The notes under the pieces: generated by a model
The model's input: the letters and a program-made list of their open reading frames with translations, nothing else
Databases searched by the model: none
Told to the model about the DNA's origin: nothing
Translations under genes and position numbers: made by a program
Shown here: piece by piece, positions 9,509-15,989 of the stretch
Layout of the letters: every line of letters starts with the position of its first letter
How positions within the stretch are numbered: the stretch's first letter is position 1
Assembly: GCF_028882255.1 (NCBI RefSeq)
Contig: NZ_JARBUY010000009.1
Coordinates: 1-64,000 of the forward strand
Direction of reading: 5' to 3'
From: Maribacter polysaccharolyticus
GTDB lineage: Bacteria; Bacteroidota; Bacteroidia; Flavobacteriales; Flavobacteriaceae
Length of the DNA: 64,000 nt

Positions 9509-10360
9509 TCAAAATTCATTCAAAAGCTTACGAAGTTCATTTTTAAAATTGCCAATAAAAATATGGGCATCACTCTCAAATCTACCATTATATCTTATAT
9601 TTCCTTTTGCGAGGATTATTAATTTTGGATAAGAATTAATATCCAAAACCTCGTTTACTTCTTCTTCAGAAGAAGCATAGATAGTAGGAAAATCGTATCC
9701 CAAATTTTCTACTATTGTTACAGTTTTCTTAAAATTGTTGTTTTTAAGAGGCACATTCACTGAATAAAATTGAACACGATTATCATCTTTATAAAGGAGG
9801 AAATTTTTTTCGAAATTTGGAAATTTTTCATAACATATTTTACATGATGTAGTCCAAAAATCAAGAACGATAATTTTTTCTTTATTTAGCTCAATAGTAT
9901 CCCTATTCTTATCTATTAATGTGATTGGTCTATAAACTTTATTAACTCTGGCACCAATGTTAGATGAATAGACAATAACATTCTCTAGAAAAACAAAAGA
10001 AGAAAAAATAAAAATAGATAAAGATACAATTCCAATTACCAAATAAAATCTCGTTTCAGAGAACAATTTTCCCAAAACTACACTTAATGGTATAAATAAA
10101 ATATAACTTATAGAGTATGTGAATCCTACGAAAAAAGAACTTACAGTAAATAAAAGGATTATAGGCAGAACAAAAATTAAAGAGTATTCTACTTTATTTA
10201 AATTAGATTCTTTGTGAAAAAGAAAAAATGAGATTAAAAATGATGTACACAATGTAAACAATAAAATCCATTTATGATTTCCATTAAATATTAGAAATAA
10301 AACAAAATAAAAAATTATTAATAAACAACCCGTCACTACCTTTAAAAAAACAGTTTTCAT
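9509..10360 (-). CDS. Membrane-anchored thioredoxin-like (TlpA/ResA type) protein
   Basis: A 283-residue protein with about five transmembrane helices in the first 135 residues and a C-terminal thioredoxin-like domain from about residue 140. The redox motif is WTTSCKICYEKFP (a CxxC), and the fold continues with the typical FPTIYASSEEEVNEVLDINSYPKLIIL cis-proline region. It would act on disulfides on the outer side of the membrane. It lies in the AT-rich cargo region just downstream of mazEF, 8 nt away but unrelated in function. In Bacteroidota such proteins are often found in loci for secreted peptides or cytochromes. Confidence 0.75.
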   Translation of the reverse strand: MKTVFLKVVTGCLLIIFYFVLFLIFNGNHKWILLFTLCTSFLISFFLFHKESNLNKVEYSLIFVLPIILLFTVSSFFVGFTYSISYILFIPLSVVLGKLFSETRFYLVIGIVSLSIFIFSSFVFLENVIVYSSNIGARVNKVYRPITLIDKNRDTIELNKEKIIVLDFWTTSCKICYEKFPNFEKNFLLYKDDNRVQFYSVNVPLKNNNFKKTVTIVENLGYDFPTIYASSEEEVNEVLDINSYPKLIILAKGNIRYNGRFESDAHIFIGNFKNELRKLLNEF

Positions 10361-10368
10361 ATTATCGT

Positions 10369-10686
10369 TTATTTGAACATTTTTATTAATATGGCTTTTA
10401 TACTTTCAATCGATTTTTGATTAAGTACAGTAATCTTATTGCTCAATCTTGATTTATCGATTGACCTGATTTGGTCCAATGCTACCTGACCCTTTTTTTT
10501 CTTGACCACAACCGTAACCCTGGTGGGATAATTCCTTATGGTAGAAGTCAGAGGGGCAATTATCAAGGTATTAAGGTTATCGTTCATTTCTTTAGGGGAT
10601 ATGACCACACAAGGTCTTTTTTTGCTGATCTCGCTTCCTTTGGTAGGATTTAGGTCAATCCAATAGATTTCAAACTGTTTTACCAT
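10369..10686 (-). CDS. mazF: MazF/PemK-family toxin (endoribonuclease)
   Basis: This is the toxin of a type II toxin-antitoxin pair and is expected to cleave mRNA at short sequence motifs. The start QFEIYWIDLNPTKGSEISKKRPCVVIS contains the family signature (WxDLxPxxGxExxxxRPxxVIS), and APLTST and ALDQIRSIDKSRL follow in the usual order. The 105-residue length matches MazF. I choose the ATG at 10686, which overlaps the end of the antitoxin gene by 7 nt, so the pair is translationally coupled. Toxin-antitoxin pairs help to retain plasmids in the population. Confidence 0.93.
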   Translation of the reverse strand: MVKQFEIYWIDLNPTKGSEISKKRPCVVISPKEMNDNLNTLIIAPLTSTIRNYPTRVTVVVKKKKGQVALDQIRSIDKSRLSNKITVLNQKSIESIKAILIKMFK

Positions 10687-10931
10687 GTCCAATCTTCAAA
10701 GGATTCATCCTCGAAAACATCGGGGATCAATATATCCCTATCATCTTTGGAATTGGCCTTGGCAAATAAAGTGTTCCAATTTTGCCTTATATTTTTTTCG
10801 ACCGGTCCGATAATCAGTTTATTGTCCTTAACATCGATACTTACCTTATTGCTCAATCCAATCAGTTTTAAAAACTTGGAGGGGATGATAATCCCTTTGG
10901 AATTTCCGACTTTTATGATATTTGCTTCCAT
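10680..10931 (-). CDS. mazE: MazE-family antitoxin (AbrB-type DNA-binding)
   Basis: An 83-residue antitoxin. The N terminus (IIKVGNSKGIIIPSKFLKLIG) is the swapped-hairpin AbrB/MazE DNA-binding fold, and the acidic C terminus (DVFEDESFEDWTW) is the part expected to wrap the toxin. It lies upstream of mazF in the usual antitoxin-toxin order. A perfect palindrome TTGTTATAACAA lies 28 bp upstream and is a likely operator for autoregulation. Confidence 0.92.
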   Translation of the reverse strand: MEANIIKVGNSKGIIIPSKFLKLIGLSNKVSIDVKDNKLIIGPVEKNIRQNWNTLFAKANSKDDRDILIPDVFEDESFEDWTW

Positions 10932-10959
10932 TGTTGTTAATTTTCACTAAGTTACAACA

Positions 10960-10971
10960 TTGTTATAACAA
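10960..10971. promoter_or_regulatory. Palindromic operator candidate of mazEF
   Basis: The perfect 12-bp palindrome TTGTTATAACAA lies 28 bp before the mazE start codon, inside the likely promoter region. MazE-type antitoxins repress their own operon by binding such palindromes. The assignment is inferred from position and symmetry. Confidence 0.5.
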
Positions 10972-10974
10972 AAA

Positions 10975-11390
10975 CAATTTTTACTTCAATATTCTTTTAG
11001 GCGAACGAAGTGCTGCAAGCCCAAATACTTACCGGCAGACTTTACCGGCATGGATCCTGTCCCGGATTTTTAGCGTGCCGCCAGCTAAGCGCACAAAATC
11101 CGTGATAGGGCCGGTACCGACCTACTTTATCATAAGTTACCGTTGGTGTTTTGTCCCGGGGCGTAACGCGGTGAAGCACCGGCGGTGAAAGTCCAACGAC
11201 CTATTTTTGGCCGAGGGACTTTCCGAGGCGAACAAACCGTAGGCGAACGGTTCCCGCCCGTCGTAAGCGTGGCGGGTTTAGGTCGCTGAAGGTAAAGGGG
11301 GGCGCACGGAGTGTCCCGAGCATTTGTGGCAGGGATAGGAGTGGTTTACCGTGTAAGGTGTATAGCTCGGCACTTGTGGCCAACATTATT
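10975..11390. other. GC-rich non-coding stretch with many hairpins
   Basis: About 400 bp without a credible gene; the frames that are open here have no protein-like composition. It is much richer in GC than the flanking DNA and full of local complementarity: AACCGT/ACGGTT at 11236-11253, CCCGCC/GGCGGG near 11255-11277, CCGAGC/GCTCGG enclosing about 44 nt near 11315-11370, and a GGATTTT/AAAATCC stem with inner GTGC/GCAC near 11067-11103. It may encode a structured RNA, or may be an attachment or recombination site, since a serine recombinase gene lies next to it. I could not match it to tRNA, RNase P or tmRNA. Confidence 0.4.
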
Positions 11391-11636
11391 TTAAATCGGT
11401 ATGTTCAGGTCAAAGAGCGAAAGGTATCTGTGGAGTGTTTTTCCTTTGCGGAACTGTTTTTTGGACACGATTCTATTGTCCGTTAAATTGTACTTTACTT
11501 CGACATAGAATTCGCCCAGAGCGTAAAGGGCATATTTATATCCGTCCCCTTCGATATGGGTCAAATATGTTCCAAGGTCCCAAAGTTGCTTCCATTGGGC
11601 CGTTTCATCCAGAGTCAGGTATGAGTAAGGTTTCAT
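11391..11636 (-). CDS. Small conserved plasmid protein, paralogue of the gene at 18293
   Basis: An 81-residue protein of unknown function. Its C-terminal half (FYVEVKYNLTDNRIVSKKQF) is clearly related to that of the 78-residue protein at 18293-18529 (FWVEVSYDPLDNKITGMKSF), so the element carries two copies of one small family. The ATG overlaps the stop of the serine recombinase by 4 nt (ATGA), placing both in one operon. There is no signal peptide or membrane segment; a small cytoplasmic accessory protein is most likely. Confidence 0.7.
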   Translation of the reverse strand: MKPYSYLTLDETAQWKQLWDLGTYLTHIEGDGYKYALYALGEFYVEVKYNLTDNRIVSKKQFRKGKTLHRYLSLFDLNIPI

Positions 11637-12313
11637 GGTTTATTGGTGTCTTTGGTCGCTGAATGTTTATCGCAATAGGCACTGTCCAAGGGTTGGTTTT
11701 TGTCCCAGAATATGGTTCGGCATTCAAAACAATTTCTCCTTCCTTCATAGGCCAAGTACTTATACAGGGTCCTTTTTGATCGTACTTCCACCAATTTCAT
11801 TATTTCTTCTACCGTCAGATTATTGTCCTTGTAGTAGCTGGCCGCAAGAATGGCCTTTTTCTTGGCTTCTTTGCCCAGACCTTTTTTTCTTCCTAATTGG
11901 ATTCCCCTTCTCCGGGAGCTTTCCAGACCGGCCCTGGTACGTTCTACAATAAGGTCCCTTTCCAATTGAGCAAAGGCACCAAAAATATTAGTGATAAATT
12001 TTCCGTGTGCCGATGTGGTGTCTATGAAAGGTTCCTGAATGCTCTTGAACCGAACTCCTTTTTTTTGAAAACCATCAAGTAGTTTTACCAAATGGGAAAT
12101 GCTTCGGGCGATCCTGTCCATTTTCCAGACTACTACAATATCATCTTTACGCAGCTGCCCCAATAGCTCATCGAGGCCGGAACGTTGCGATTTAACCCCA
12201 GAAGCGATATCGGAATAAATGTTCTTTACATCTACCCCATTGGATAAAAGTGCGTCCACCTGTAGATCCAACTTTTGGGCCTTGGTACTTACCCTTGCAT
12301 AACCGAACACCAT
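11633..12313 (-). CDS. Serine recombinase (resolvase/invertase family)
   Basis: A 226-residue site-specific recombinase. The N terminus FGYARVSTKAQ carries the catalytic serine, VVWKMDRIARS the conserved DRLxRS-like motif, and ERDLIVERTRAGLESSRRRG the long E helix. The DNA-binding tail ends with a cysteine cluster (CFECRTIF...YCDKH) that could bind zinc, an unusual addition for a resolvase of this size. It probably resolves plasmid multimers or cointegrates. A run of GTAAAC repeats just upstream of its start is a good candidate for its res site and operator. Confidence 0.93.
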   Translation of the reverse strand: MVFGYARVSTKAQKLDLQVDALLSNGVDVKNIYSDIASGVKSQRSGLDELLGQLRKDDIVVVWKMDRIARSISHLVKLLDGFQKKGVRFKSIQEPFIDTTSAHGKFITNIFGAFAQLERDLIVERTRAGLESSRRRGIQLGRKKGLGKEAKKKAILAASYYKDNNLTVEEIMKLVEVRSKRTLYKYLAYEGRRNCFECRTIFWDKNQPLDSAYCDKHSATKDTNKP

Positions 12314-12314
12314 A

Positions 12315-12531
12315 AGTTTACTTTTAGGTTATAAATGTAAACTAAAAAAGTAAACCTGTAAAGTAAACCGAATACGAAAAGATATGGGGTTATTCTGAAA
12401 GAGGTAAAAAAACGGTGGTATTAGTAAACTTAGAATTTTGTAACCCAAAATGAATTTAAAAAGTTTTTTTGGGGATAAAAATGGTAAAAAATTGATGGGA
12501 AATGGTTTACACGATAATTAATAGGGTAAAC
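12315..12531. repeat. Cluster of GTAAAC repeats upstream of the recombinase gene
   Basis: Seven copies of GTAAAC or its complement occur at 12316, 12337, 12350, 12363, 12424, 12505 and 12526. The three copies at 12337, 12350 and 12363 are direct repeats exactly 13 bp apart, and 12505/12526 form an inverted pair. The first lies 2 bp from the recombinase start codon. This fits a res site with several recombinase subsites that also serves as operator. Apart from these, 12314-12650 is AT-rich with no gene. Confidence 0.55.
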
Positions 12532-12649
12532 TGCTCTTTTTATACATCTCTTATTTATTCGGATAAAACTATACTGTGGTGTTCAATATAAACAGGGCCT
12601 GCTTTATTGAATTAAAAAAAAGAAAATACGTTAAGCTTATTAGAATGTG

Positions 12650-12681
12650 TTTGGAATAGATAAAAAATGCGACTATATTTG
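12650..12681 (+). promoter_or_regulatory. Bacteroidetes-type promoter for the gene at 12685
   Basis: TTTG at 12650-12653 and TATATTTG at 12674-12681 are separated by 20 bp, an exact match to the TTTG-N19-21-TAnnTTTG promoter of Bacteroidota. The expected transcription start falls on or next to the ATG at 12685, so the message would be nearly leaderless. Confidence 0.7.
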
Positions 12682-12684
12682 AGT

Positions 12685-12918
12685 ATGCTTGAATCTAAAG
12701 AAAAAATAACGAAACGTATAATTACCTTAAAGCACTCGGACTCCGCTCTTACGAGTAAAAGGGTGAGAATTATTTTAAGTAGTCCTGAAGATTCTGAGAA
12801 TTTGACAAATGCTGTCCGTGCACTACGACATAAGGACGAAGATAATTCCAAGTTCAAACTGACTCCCAGAACGAAGGATCGCATAGATAAAGAGGCACGT
12901 AAACTACATCAAGCATAG
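12685..12918 (+). CDS. Small basic protein of unknown function
   Basis: A 77-residue charged protein (MLESKEKITKRIITLKHSD at the start, LTPRTKDRIDKEARKL at the end) with no signal or membrane segment. I do not recognise the family. I choose the ATG at 12685, because a strong Bacteroidetes promoter ends only 3 bp before it and there is no later methionine. Its stop overlaps the GTG start of the following membrane protein gene (TAGTG), so the two form an operon. Confidence 0.6.
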   Translation: MLESKEKITKRIITLKHSDSALTSKRVRIILSSPEDSENLTNAVRALRHKDEDNSKFKLTPRTKDRIDKEARKLHQA

Positions 12919-13712
12919 TGAATATTGCGCTATCCACAATAGTGCTGTTTTTCCTTCTAATACCGGGAATACTTTTTAGAAGGTTTTATTATTCAGAGGA
13001 GTTTTCTAGAGAATATTTTAAATCAACTTTTTTTGAAGTCTTCATTTCAACTATTCTTCCAAGTCTTATTCTCCAATTGATTTGGTATATTTTTGCGAAA
13101 CTCATATGCCAGCATGTTGATTTAAATATATTGGCGGATTTGGTTTCAGCAAAACCGTCGGAAGAAACTTTTCTCAATATTCAAAACAATTCTGTAAAAA
13201 TAATAGTGTACAATATTTCTTTATTCACTTTTTCCTCCGTTACTGGTTTCTACTGTAAGCAAATAGTTAGAAAATATAAATGGGATAGGCGTTATAAGTA
13301 TTTGAGGTATCAGAATTCTTGGCACTACATTTTGAAAGGAGAATTTTTTGACTTCCCAAGAGCTGATATATCTCTAGAAAAAGATGAAGTAGAGGATATC
13401 GAATTTGTATTTGTAGATGTAATCGTTCAAATTGGTGGAGAGTCATATCTATATGATGGTTTATTGGTAGATTATGAACTTAGTAAGGATGGGGGCCTTG
13501 AAACACTAAGTATCAAAAATGCTCAGAGAAGAAAATTATCGCATGATAGTGAAATAGGAAAGGAACGTGAAAAGTCAGATAATTCGAGTAATTATTATCC
13601 AATTATGGGGCATATTCTTCTTCTCAAATATTCTGAAATGAAAAATCTGAATTTCTCATATTATAGATTAGACCAAACGGCTGATGTATTAAGGCCAAGA
13701 ATGGTTGAATAG
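12918..13712 (+). CDS. Membrane protein of unknown function (DUF6338-like architecture)
   Basis: A 264-residue protein with an N-terminal hydrophobic helix (NIALSTIVLFFLLIPGILFRRF), further membrane segments at about residues 40-62 and 90-112, and a soluble C-terminal domain rich in beta-strand-like sequence (EFVFVDVIVQIGGESYLYDGLLVDYEL). The first-helix motif LLLPGxxFxR and the layout recall the DUF6338 family, but this is from memory and not verified. Translation starts at a GTG overlapping the stop of the previous gene. The pair is one of the few rightward operons in this block and may be a small defence or stress module. Confidence 0.6.
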   Translation: MNIALSTIVLFFLLIPGILFRRFYYSEEFSREYFKSTFFEVFISTILPSLILQLIWYIFAKLICQHVDLNILADLVSAKPSEETFLNIQNNSVKIIVYNISLFTFSSVTGFYCKQIVRKYKWDRRYKYLRYQNSWHYILKGEFFDFPRADISLEKDEVEDIEFVFVDVIVQIGGESYLYDGLLVDYELSKDGGLETLSIKNAQRRKLSHDSEIGKEREKSDNSSNYYPIMGHILLLKYSEMKNLNFSYYRLDQTADVLRPRMVE

Positions 13713-13753
13713 CCAAATGGAGTATGGAAGGGTTTGAGAAAGCTTGCTTGATT

Positions 13754-14047
13754 TCAAAGGTTTTTTGTTTCCCTTTTGGCAAATTCGATAAGGAAGGATT
13801 CCCAATCACAATATTGGTCTTGTTTCGGTAACTTCTTGTTGAGCTTATCTATAAAAGTTTCCCATTCGGTGATATGTCCGAATTTTTCCTCGAACTTTAT
13901 GGCGAGCAGGGATATTCGTTCATGAGTGGCCATTACACCGTTGTTAATGACCTGGTGTAGTTCCTCGAAAAGGTTAATGGCTATCACGGAAGCTGTAAAT
14001 GAAACGTTCTGGAGTAAGTCTGTTGAGGGTTGTGTTGGATAGTTCAT
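13754..14047 (-). CDS. Small accessory protein of unknown function with hairpin leader
   Basis: A 97-residue soluble protein (MNYPTQPSTDLLQNVSF; later HERISLLAIKFEEKFGHITEWETF) with no recognised domain. Its start codon sits at the foot of a long hairpin (14045-14117), as in eight other small genes here, and a conserved 19-bp motif lies about 100 bp upstream. Composition and codon use look normal for the element. It belongs to the leftward accessory block and is probably an entry-phase or host-interaction protein. Confidence 0.65.
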   Translation of the reverse strand: MNYPTQPSTDLLQNVSFTASVIAINLFEELHQVINNGVMATHERISLLAIKFEEKFGHITEWETFIDKLNKKLPKQDQYCDWESFLIEFAKRETKNL

Positions 14048-14117
14048 TTTATTGGATTTTAAGATTAGCGATTGCTTTCATTGGAAAACAAGCGATCGTT
14101 GATCTGGATTCAAATGT
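14045..14117 (-). promoter_or_regulatory. Start-codon hairpin H1
   Basis: GATTAGCGATTGCTT (14063-14077) pairs with AAGCGATCGTTGATC (14090-14104); an outer helix brings CATTT of the start region to CAAATG. The mismatches are T.G wobbles on the + strand and A.C on the mRNA. The unpaired TTTTAA beside the stem is shared with the other copies. Confidence 0.75.
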
Positions 14118-14147
14118 GGGTGCGACTCTGGGATGGACTGAAATAAT

Positions 14148-14166
14148 GGTTCTTGACTTCCCAACC
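14148..14166 (-). promoter_or_regulatory. Conserved intergenic motif, copy 1
   Basis: GGTTCTTGACTTCCCAACC occurs in exactly this form at 14148, 15107 and 19039, each time between the stop of one leftward gene and the start of the next, and each is followed by a tract resembling AAAGCG. It is probably a promoter element or activator site of this small-gene regulon. Confidence 0.6.
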
Positions 14167-14183
14167 AAAAAGCGTAAAGGGAC

Positions 14184-14624
14184 TTAAGAGAAAAAGAGCT
14201 TCTGGACTTCTTCTAGATTCTGTAATTCCGTTGTGGACGTTCGTTTGTTGGCGGAAAAGTACCGGTTTTTATATTGAATGAAGTGTGATGTGATATTGGA
14301 TGTGTAATATTCCGACATCCTGAAGAATTGGGCATTGTGGGACTTTATCCATCTCTCAGGCGGTAAGACTTCCAGGCTTCTGTTATATTGTTCCTCTGTG
14401 ATCTCTTTGAAAGGCCCGGTGTATTTCCGGTCCTCGATGGGCCTTATCAGTTCACAGGCTTCATCCATGGAACACAATATACAGCCTTCCTTCAGGTATT
14501 CATCCACGGTTTTGCCGGTATATATGGATTTCCCGTCCTTTATGAAGGTGGTAACGTTGGTTTCACCCGGTTTATAGATCACGTCCAGTTCTGAAATCTT
14601 GATTTTTTTCTGAGTTGTTTCCAT
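14184..14624 (-). CDS. Accessory protein of unknown function with hairpin leader
   Basis: A 146-residue soluble protein starting METTQKKIKISELDV. I place the start at 14624, the foot of hairpin H2; an in-frame TTG two codons upstream is unlikely. The sequence shows a cysteine pair (EGCILCSMDEACEL) and no membrane segment. The METT start is shared with the next gene downstream (METTCS), probably because the leader sequences are related. The family is not recognised. Confidence 0.65.
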   Translation of the reverse strand: METTQKKIKISELDVIYKPGETNVTTFIKDGKSIYTGKTVDEYLKEGCILCSMDEACELIRPIEDRKYTGPFKEITEEQYNRSLEVLPPERWIKSHNAQFFRMSEYYTSNITSHFIQYKNRYFSANKRTSTTELQNLEEVQKLFFS

Positions 14625-14694
14625 TTTCAAATTGTTTAAGGTTAATAATCACTTTCGCAGAACCATAAGTGGTTATTAACCGGATTTTAAAATG
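14622..14694 (-). promoter_or_regulatory. Start-codon hairpin H2
   Basis: GGTTAATAATCACTT (14640-14654) pairs with AAGTGGTTATTAACC (14667-14681), with one T.G wobble on the + strand. The outer helix pairs CATTTT, which contains the start codon, with AAAATG at 14689-14694. Confidence 0.78.
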
Positions 14695-14725
14695 GAATGA
14701 TCGGAATTTGTGAAACAGAGTCCCG

Positions 14726-15010
14726 TCAAACACCCAAAAGCTGCTTGATCAAAGTTTTTACAGTATTATGGTCGTCCTTGGAATAGATCCTTAAGGTCAG
14801 TGGTTCGTAGGCGTCGATGGCGTAAACGGTAAGGTCCAAATAAACATTCTCGGAACCTGTCTGGAATTGGAATTCAAGGTGATCCGAAATGGTGATTCGC
14901 GGGATTTGGGCAAATTCCTTGCGGTTTGTGATATGTACATCGGTTTTAAGCTTCTGGTTCAATTGTTCAATGGTGAAGTTTTTGAAATCGATACTGCAAG
15001 TAGTTTCCAT
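14726..15010 (-). CDS. Small accessory protein of unknown function with hairpin leader
   Basis: A 94-residue protein starting METTCSIDFKNFTIEQL. The frame is open further upstream, but that extension runs through a palindrome and an intergenic repeat shared with other leaders, so the start at 15010 is preferred. The body looks beta-rich (HLEFQFQTGSENVYLDLTVYAID) with no signal peptide. The family is not recognised. It is part of the leftward small-gene array. Confidence 0.65.
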   Translation of the reverse strand: METTCSIDFKNFTIEQLNQKLKTDVHITNRKEFAQIPRITISDHLEFQFQTGSENVYLDLTVYAIDAYEPLTLRIYSKDDHNTVKTLIKQLLGV

Positions 15011-15081
15011 ATTGAAATAATTTAAGATTAACGATTGCTTACATTGGTAAACAAGCGATCGTTGATCTGGATTCAATTGTG
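15008..15081 (-). promoter_or_regulatory. Start-codon hairpin H3
   Basis: GATTAACGATTGCTT (15026-15040) pairs with AAGCGATCGTTGATC (15053-15067), with two T.G wobbles on the + strand. The outer helix pairs ATTGAA next to the start codon with TTCAAT. The right arm is identical to that of H1. Confidence 0.78.
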
Positions 15082-15106
15082 GTGGTTTGAAAGTATAGAT
15101 AAAAAC

Positions 15107-15125
15107 GGTTCTTGACTTCCCAACC
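15107..15125 (-). promoter_or_regulatory. Conserved intergenic motif, copy 2
   Basis: The second exact copy of GGTTCTTGACTTCCCAACC, here followed by GTAAAGCGG. It lies just after the stop of the gene at 15141 and upstream of hairpin H3. Confidence 0.6.
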
Positions 15126-15140
15126 GTAAAGCGGAACCAT

Positions 15141-15335
15141 TCAATTAAGATGGTGGACGTGGATGAAATCATCTGTTTTACCATCTCGAAGGGTATAGGA
15201 TGTATTGTATCTTTTCCCCTGGCCCATCAATTCTTCTTTCTTATTTTCGAAGGTACTTTGGGTAACTTCTGATTTATCGATAAACCATCTGATGACTTGT
15301 CTTGTGTTTTTGTCCTGGATCTTCATGAATTCCAT
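15141..15335 (-). CDS. Small accessory protein of unknown function with hairpin leader
   Basis: A 64-residue basic protein (MEFMKIQDKNTRQVIRWFID) with no membrane segment or recognised domain. The start at 15335 is anchored by hairpin H4. It is the first gene of a leftward run; the 650 bp upstream is a non-coding region with several terminator-like structures. Confidence 0.6.
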   Translation of the reverse strand: MEFMKIQDKNTRQVIRWFIDKSEVTQSTFENKKEELMGQGKRYNTSYTLRDGKTDDFIHVHHLN

Positions 15336-15407
15336 TTTCGCTTTTTTTAGATTATAGATTCGTTTTCATTCCAAGACGAAACGGATCTATGATCGGTAAT
15401 GAAAATG
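15333..15407 (-). promoter_or_regulatory. Start-codon hairpin H4
   Basis: GATTATAGATTCGTTTTC (15350-15367) pairs with GAAACGGATCTATGATC (15378-15394), with two T.G wobbles on the + strand. CATTTTC at the start codon pairs with GAAAATG at 15401-15407. Confidence 0.78.
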
Positions 15408-15610
15408 CGGTGCAATCCTGAATGGTAAAAGCATAAAGCATTGGTTGGTAGTATTATAAAAGTGAATCCAAAGGGTGGAAATATAATAAATTTCTTAACT
15501 TATTATTGTTGATAAATTCATATATATTTGTATATCAGTTATTTAACTGTATACTACTCAATACTTTATGACTTTTGTCACAATACTATGGTTTGAAAAA
15601 GACGTATCTT

Positions 15611-15674
15611 AGCACCACTGTTAGTTTTCAGTGCATTAGGTCCGATGCCTACTAACGAAAATTGGGTGCTTTTT
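15611..15674 (+). ncRNA. Candidate small structured RNA ending in a terminator
   Basis: AGCACC (15611-15616) pairs with GGTGCT (15665-15670), followed directly by a T run (15670-15674). Inside, GTTAG (15620-15624) pairs with CTAAC (15652-15656) and TAGG with CCTA, giving a stacked, branched fold. The layout is that of a short stand-alone RNA on the + strand. Its promoter is not certain. It lies about 90 nt before a tiny hydrophobic peptide frame. Confidence 0.4.
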
Positions 15675-15701
15675 GAGGTAGTGGACCAACCTTAGATAAG
15701 C

Positions 15702-15743
15702 AACATAAAAAAAGTCAGAGCTCCGAACTCCGACTTTTATGTT
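15702..15743. terminator. Long bidirectional terminator-like hairpin
   Basis: AACATAAAA...GTCAGAG (15702-15720) pairs with CTCCGACTTTTATGTT (15728-15743) around a 7-nt loop. On the - strand the stem is followed by a T run. It lies 17 nt before the ATG of a 21-codon frame, so it could instead be an mRNA leader structure limiting translation. Confidence 0.5.
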
Positions 15744-15760
15744 AACTCTAAACCATTAAT

Positions 15761-15826
15761 ATGGAAGAATTGTTTTTAGTCCTATTTATGGTATACTTGA
15801 TCCTGGAAAGAAAGAGTATACCTTAG
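15761..15826 (+). CDS. Possible 21-residue hydrophobic peptide
   Basis: The frame ATG to TAG encodes MEELFLVLFMVYLILERKSIP, a short membrane-spanning peptide with charged ends, like toxins of type I toxin-antitoxin systems. It is preceded by a long hairpin and followed 8 nt later by a hairpin (15834-15857), so the transcript would be compact and highly structured. No ribosome binding site is obvious, but few genes here have one. A chance open frame of this length cannot be excluded. Confidence 0.35.
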   Translation: MEELFLVLFMVYLILERKSIP

Positions 15827-15833
15827 GTAAATC

Positions 15834-15857
15834 AAAGGCCGCTTAAAAGCGGTCTTT
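15834..15857 (+). terminator. Terminator-like hairpin after the 21-codon frame
   Basis: AAAGGCCGC (15834-15842) pairs with GCGGTCTTT (15849-15857), one G.T pair, loop TTAAAA. It ends the compact unit that begins near 15600. Confidence 0.55.
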
Positions 15858-15989
15858 GTAATTTTATAGGTACAAAAATATACTAAAAAAGGAAATATTC
15901 CTATTTGAGGTTCTTAAAATACAGGTTTCCAATCATGGAATGATATTGGAGCTAACATGATCGCTTAATCGTTTTTGGTATGGACGAAC

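Larger units (their letters stand above)
15408..15989. other. Gene-poor region with structured RNA signals
   Basis: About 580 bp between leftward genes. From 15408 to 15600 it is AT-rich with no clear feature. It then contains a folded element with a T run (15611-15674), a second long hairpin (15702-15743), a 21-codon frame (15761-15826) and a third hairpin (15834-15857). The rest, 15860-15989, shows nothing obvious. Confidence 0.5.

Noticed and set aside
11155-11215. Group II intron or RNase P RNA
   Set aside because: A few words resemble ribozyme cores, but there is no reverse transcriptase, no recognisable domain V and no complete fold that I could draw.
10922-11386. Two frames of 61 and 88 codons in the GC-rich stretch
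   Set aside because: Their translations lack domain-like composition, start inside other features and overlap strong hairpins; the region reads as non-coding.
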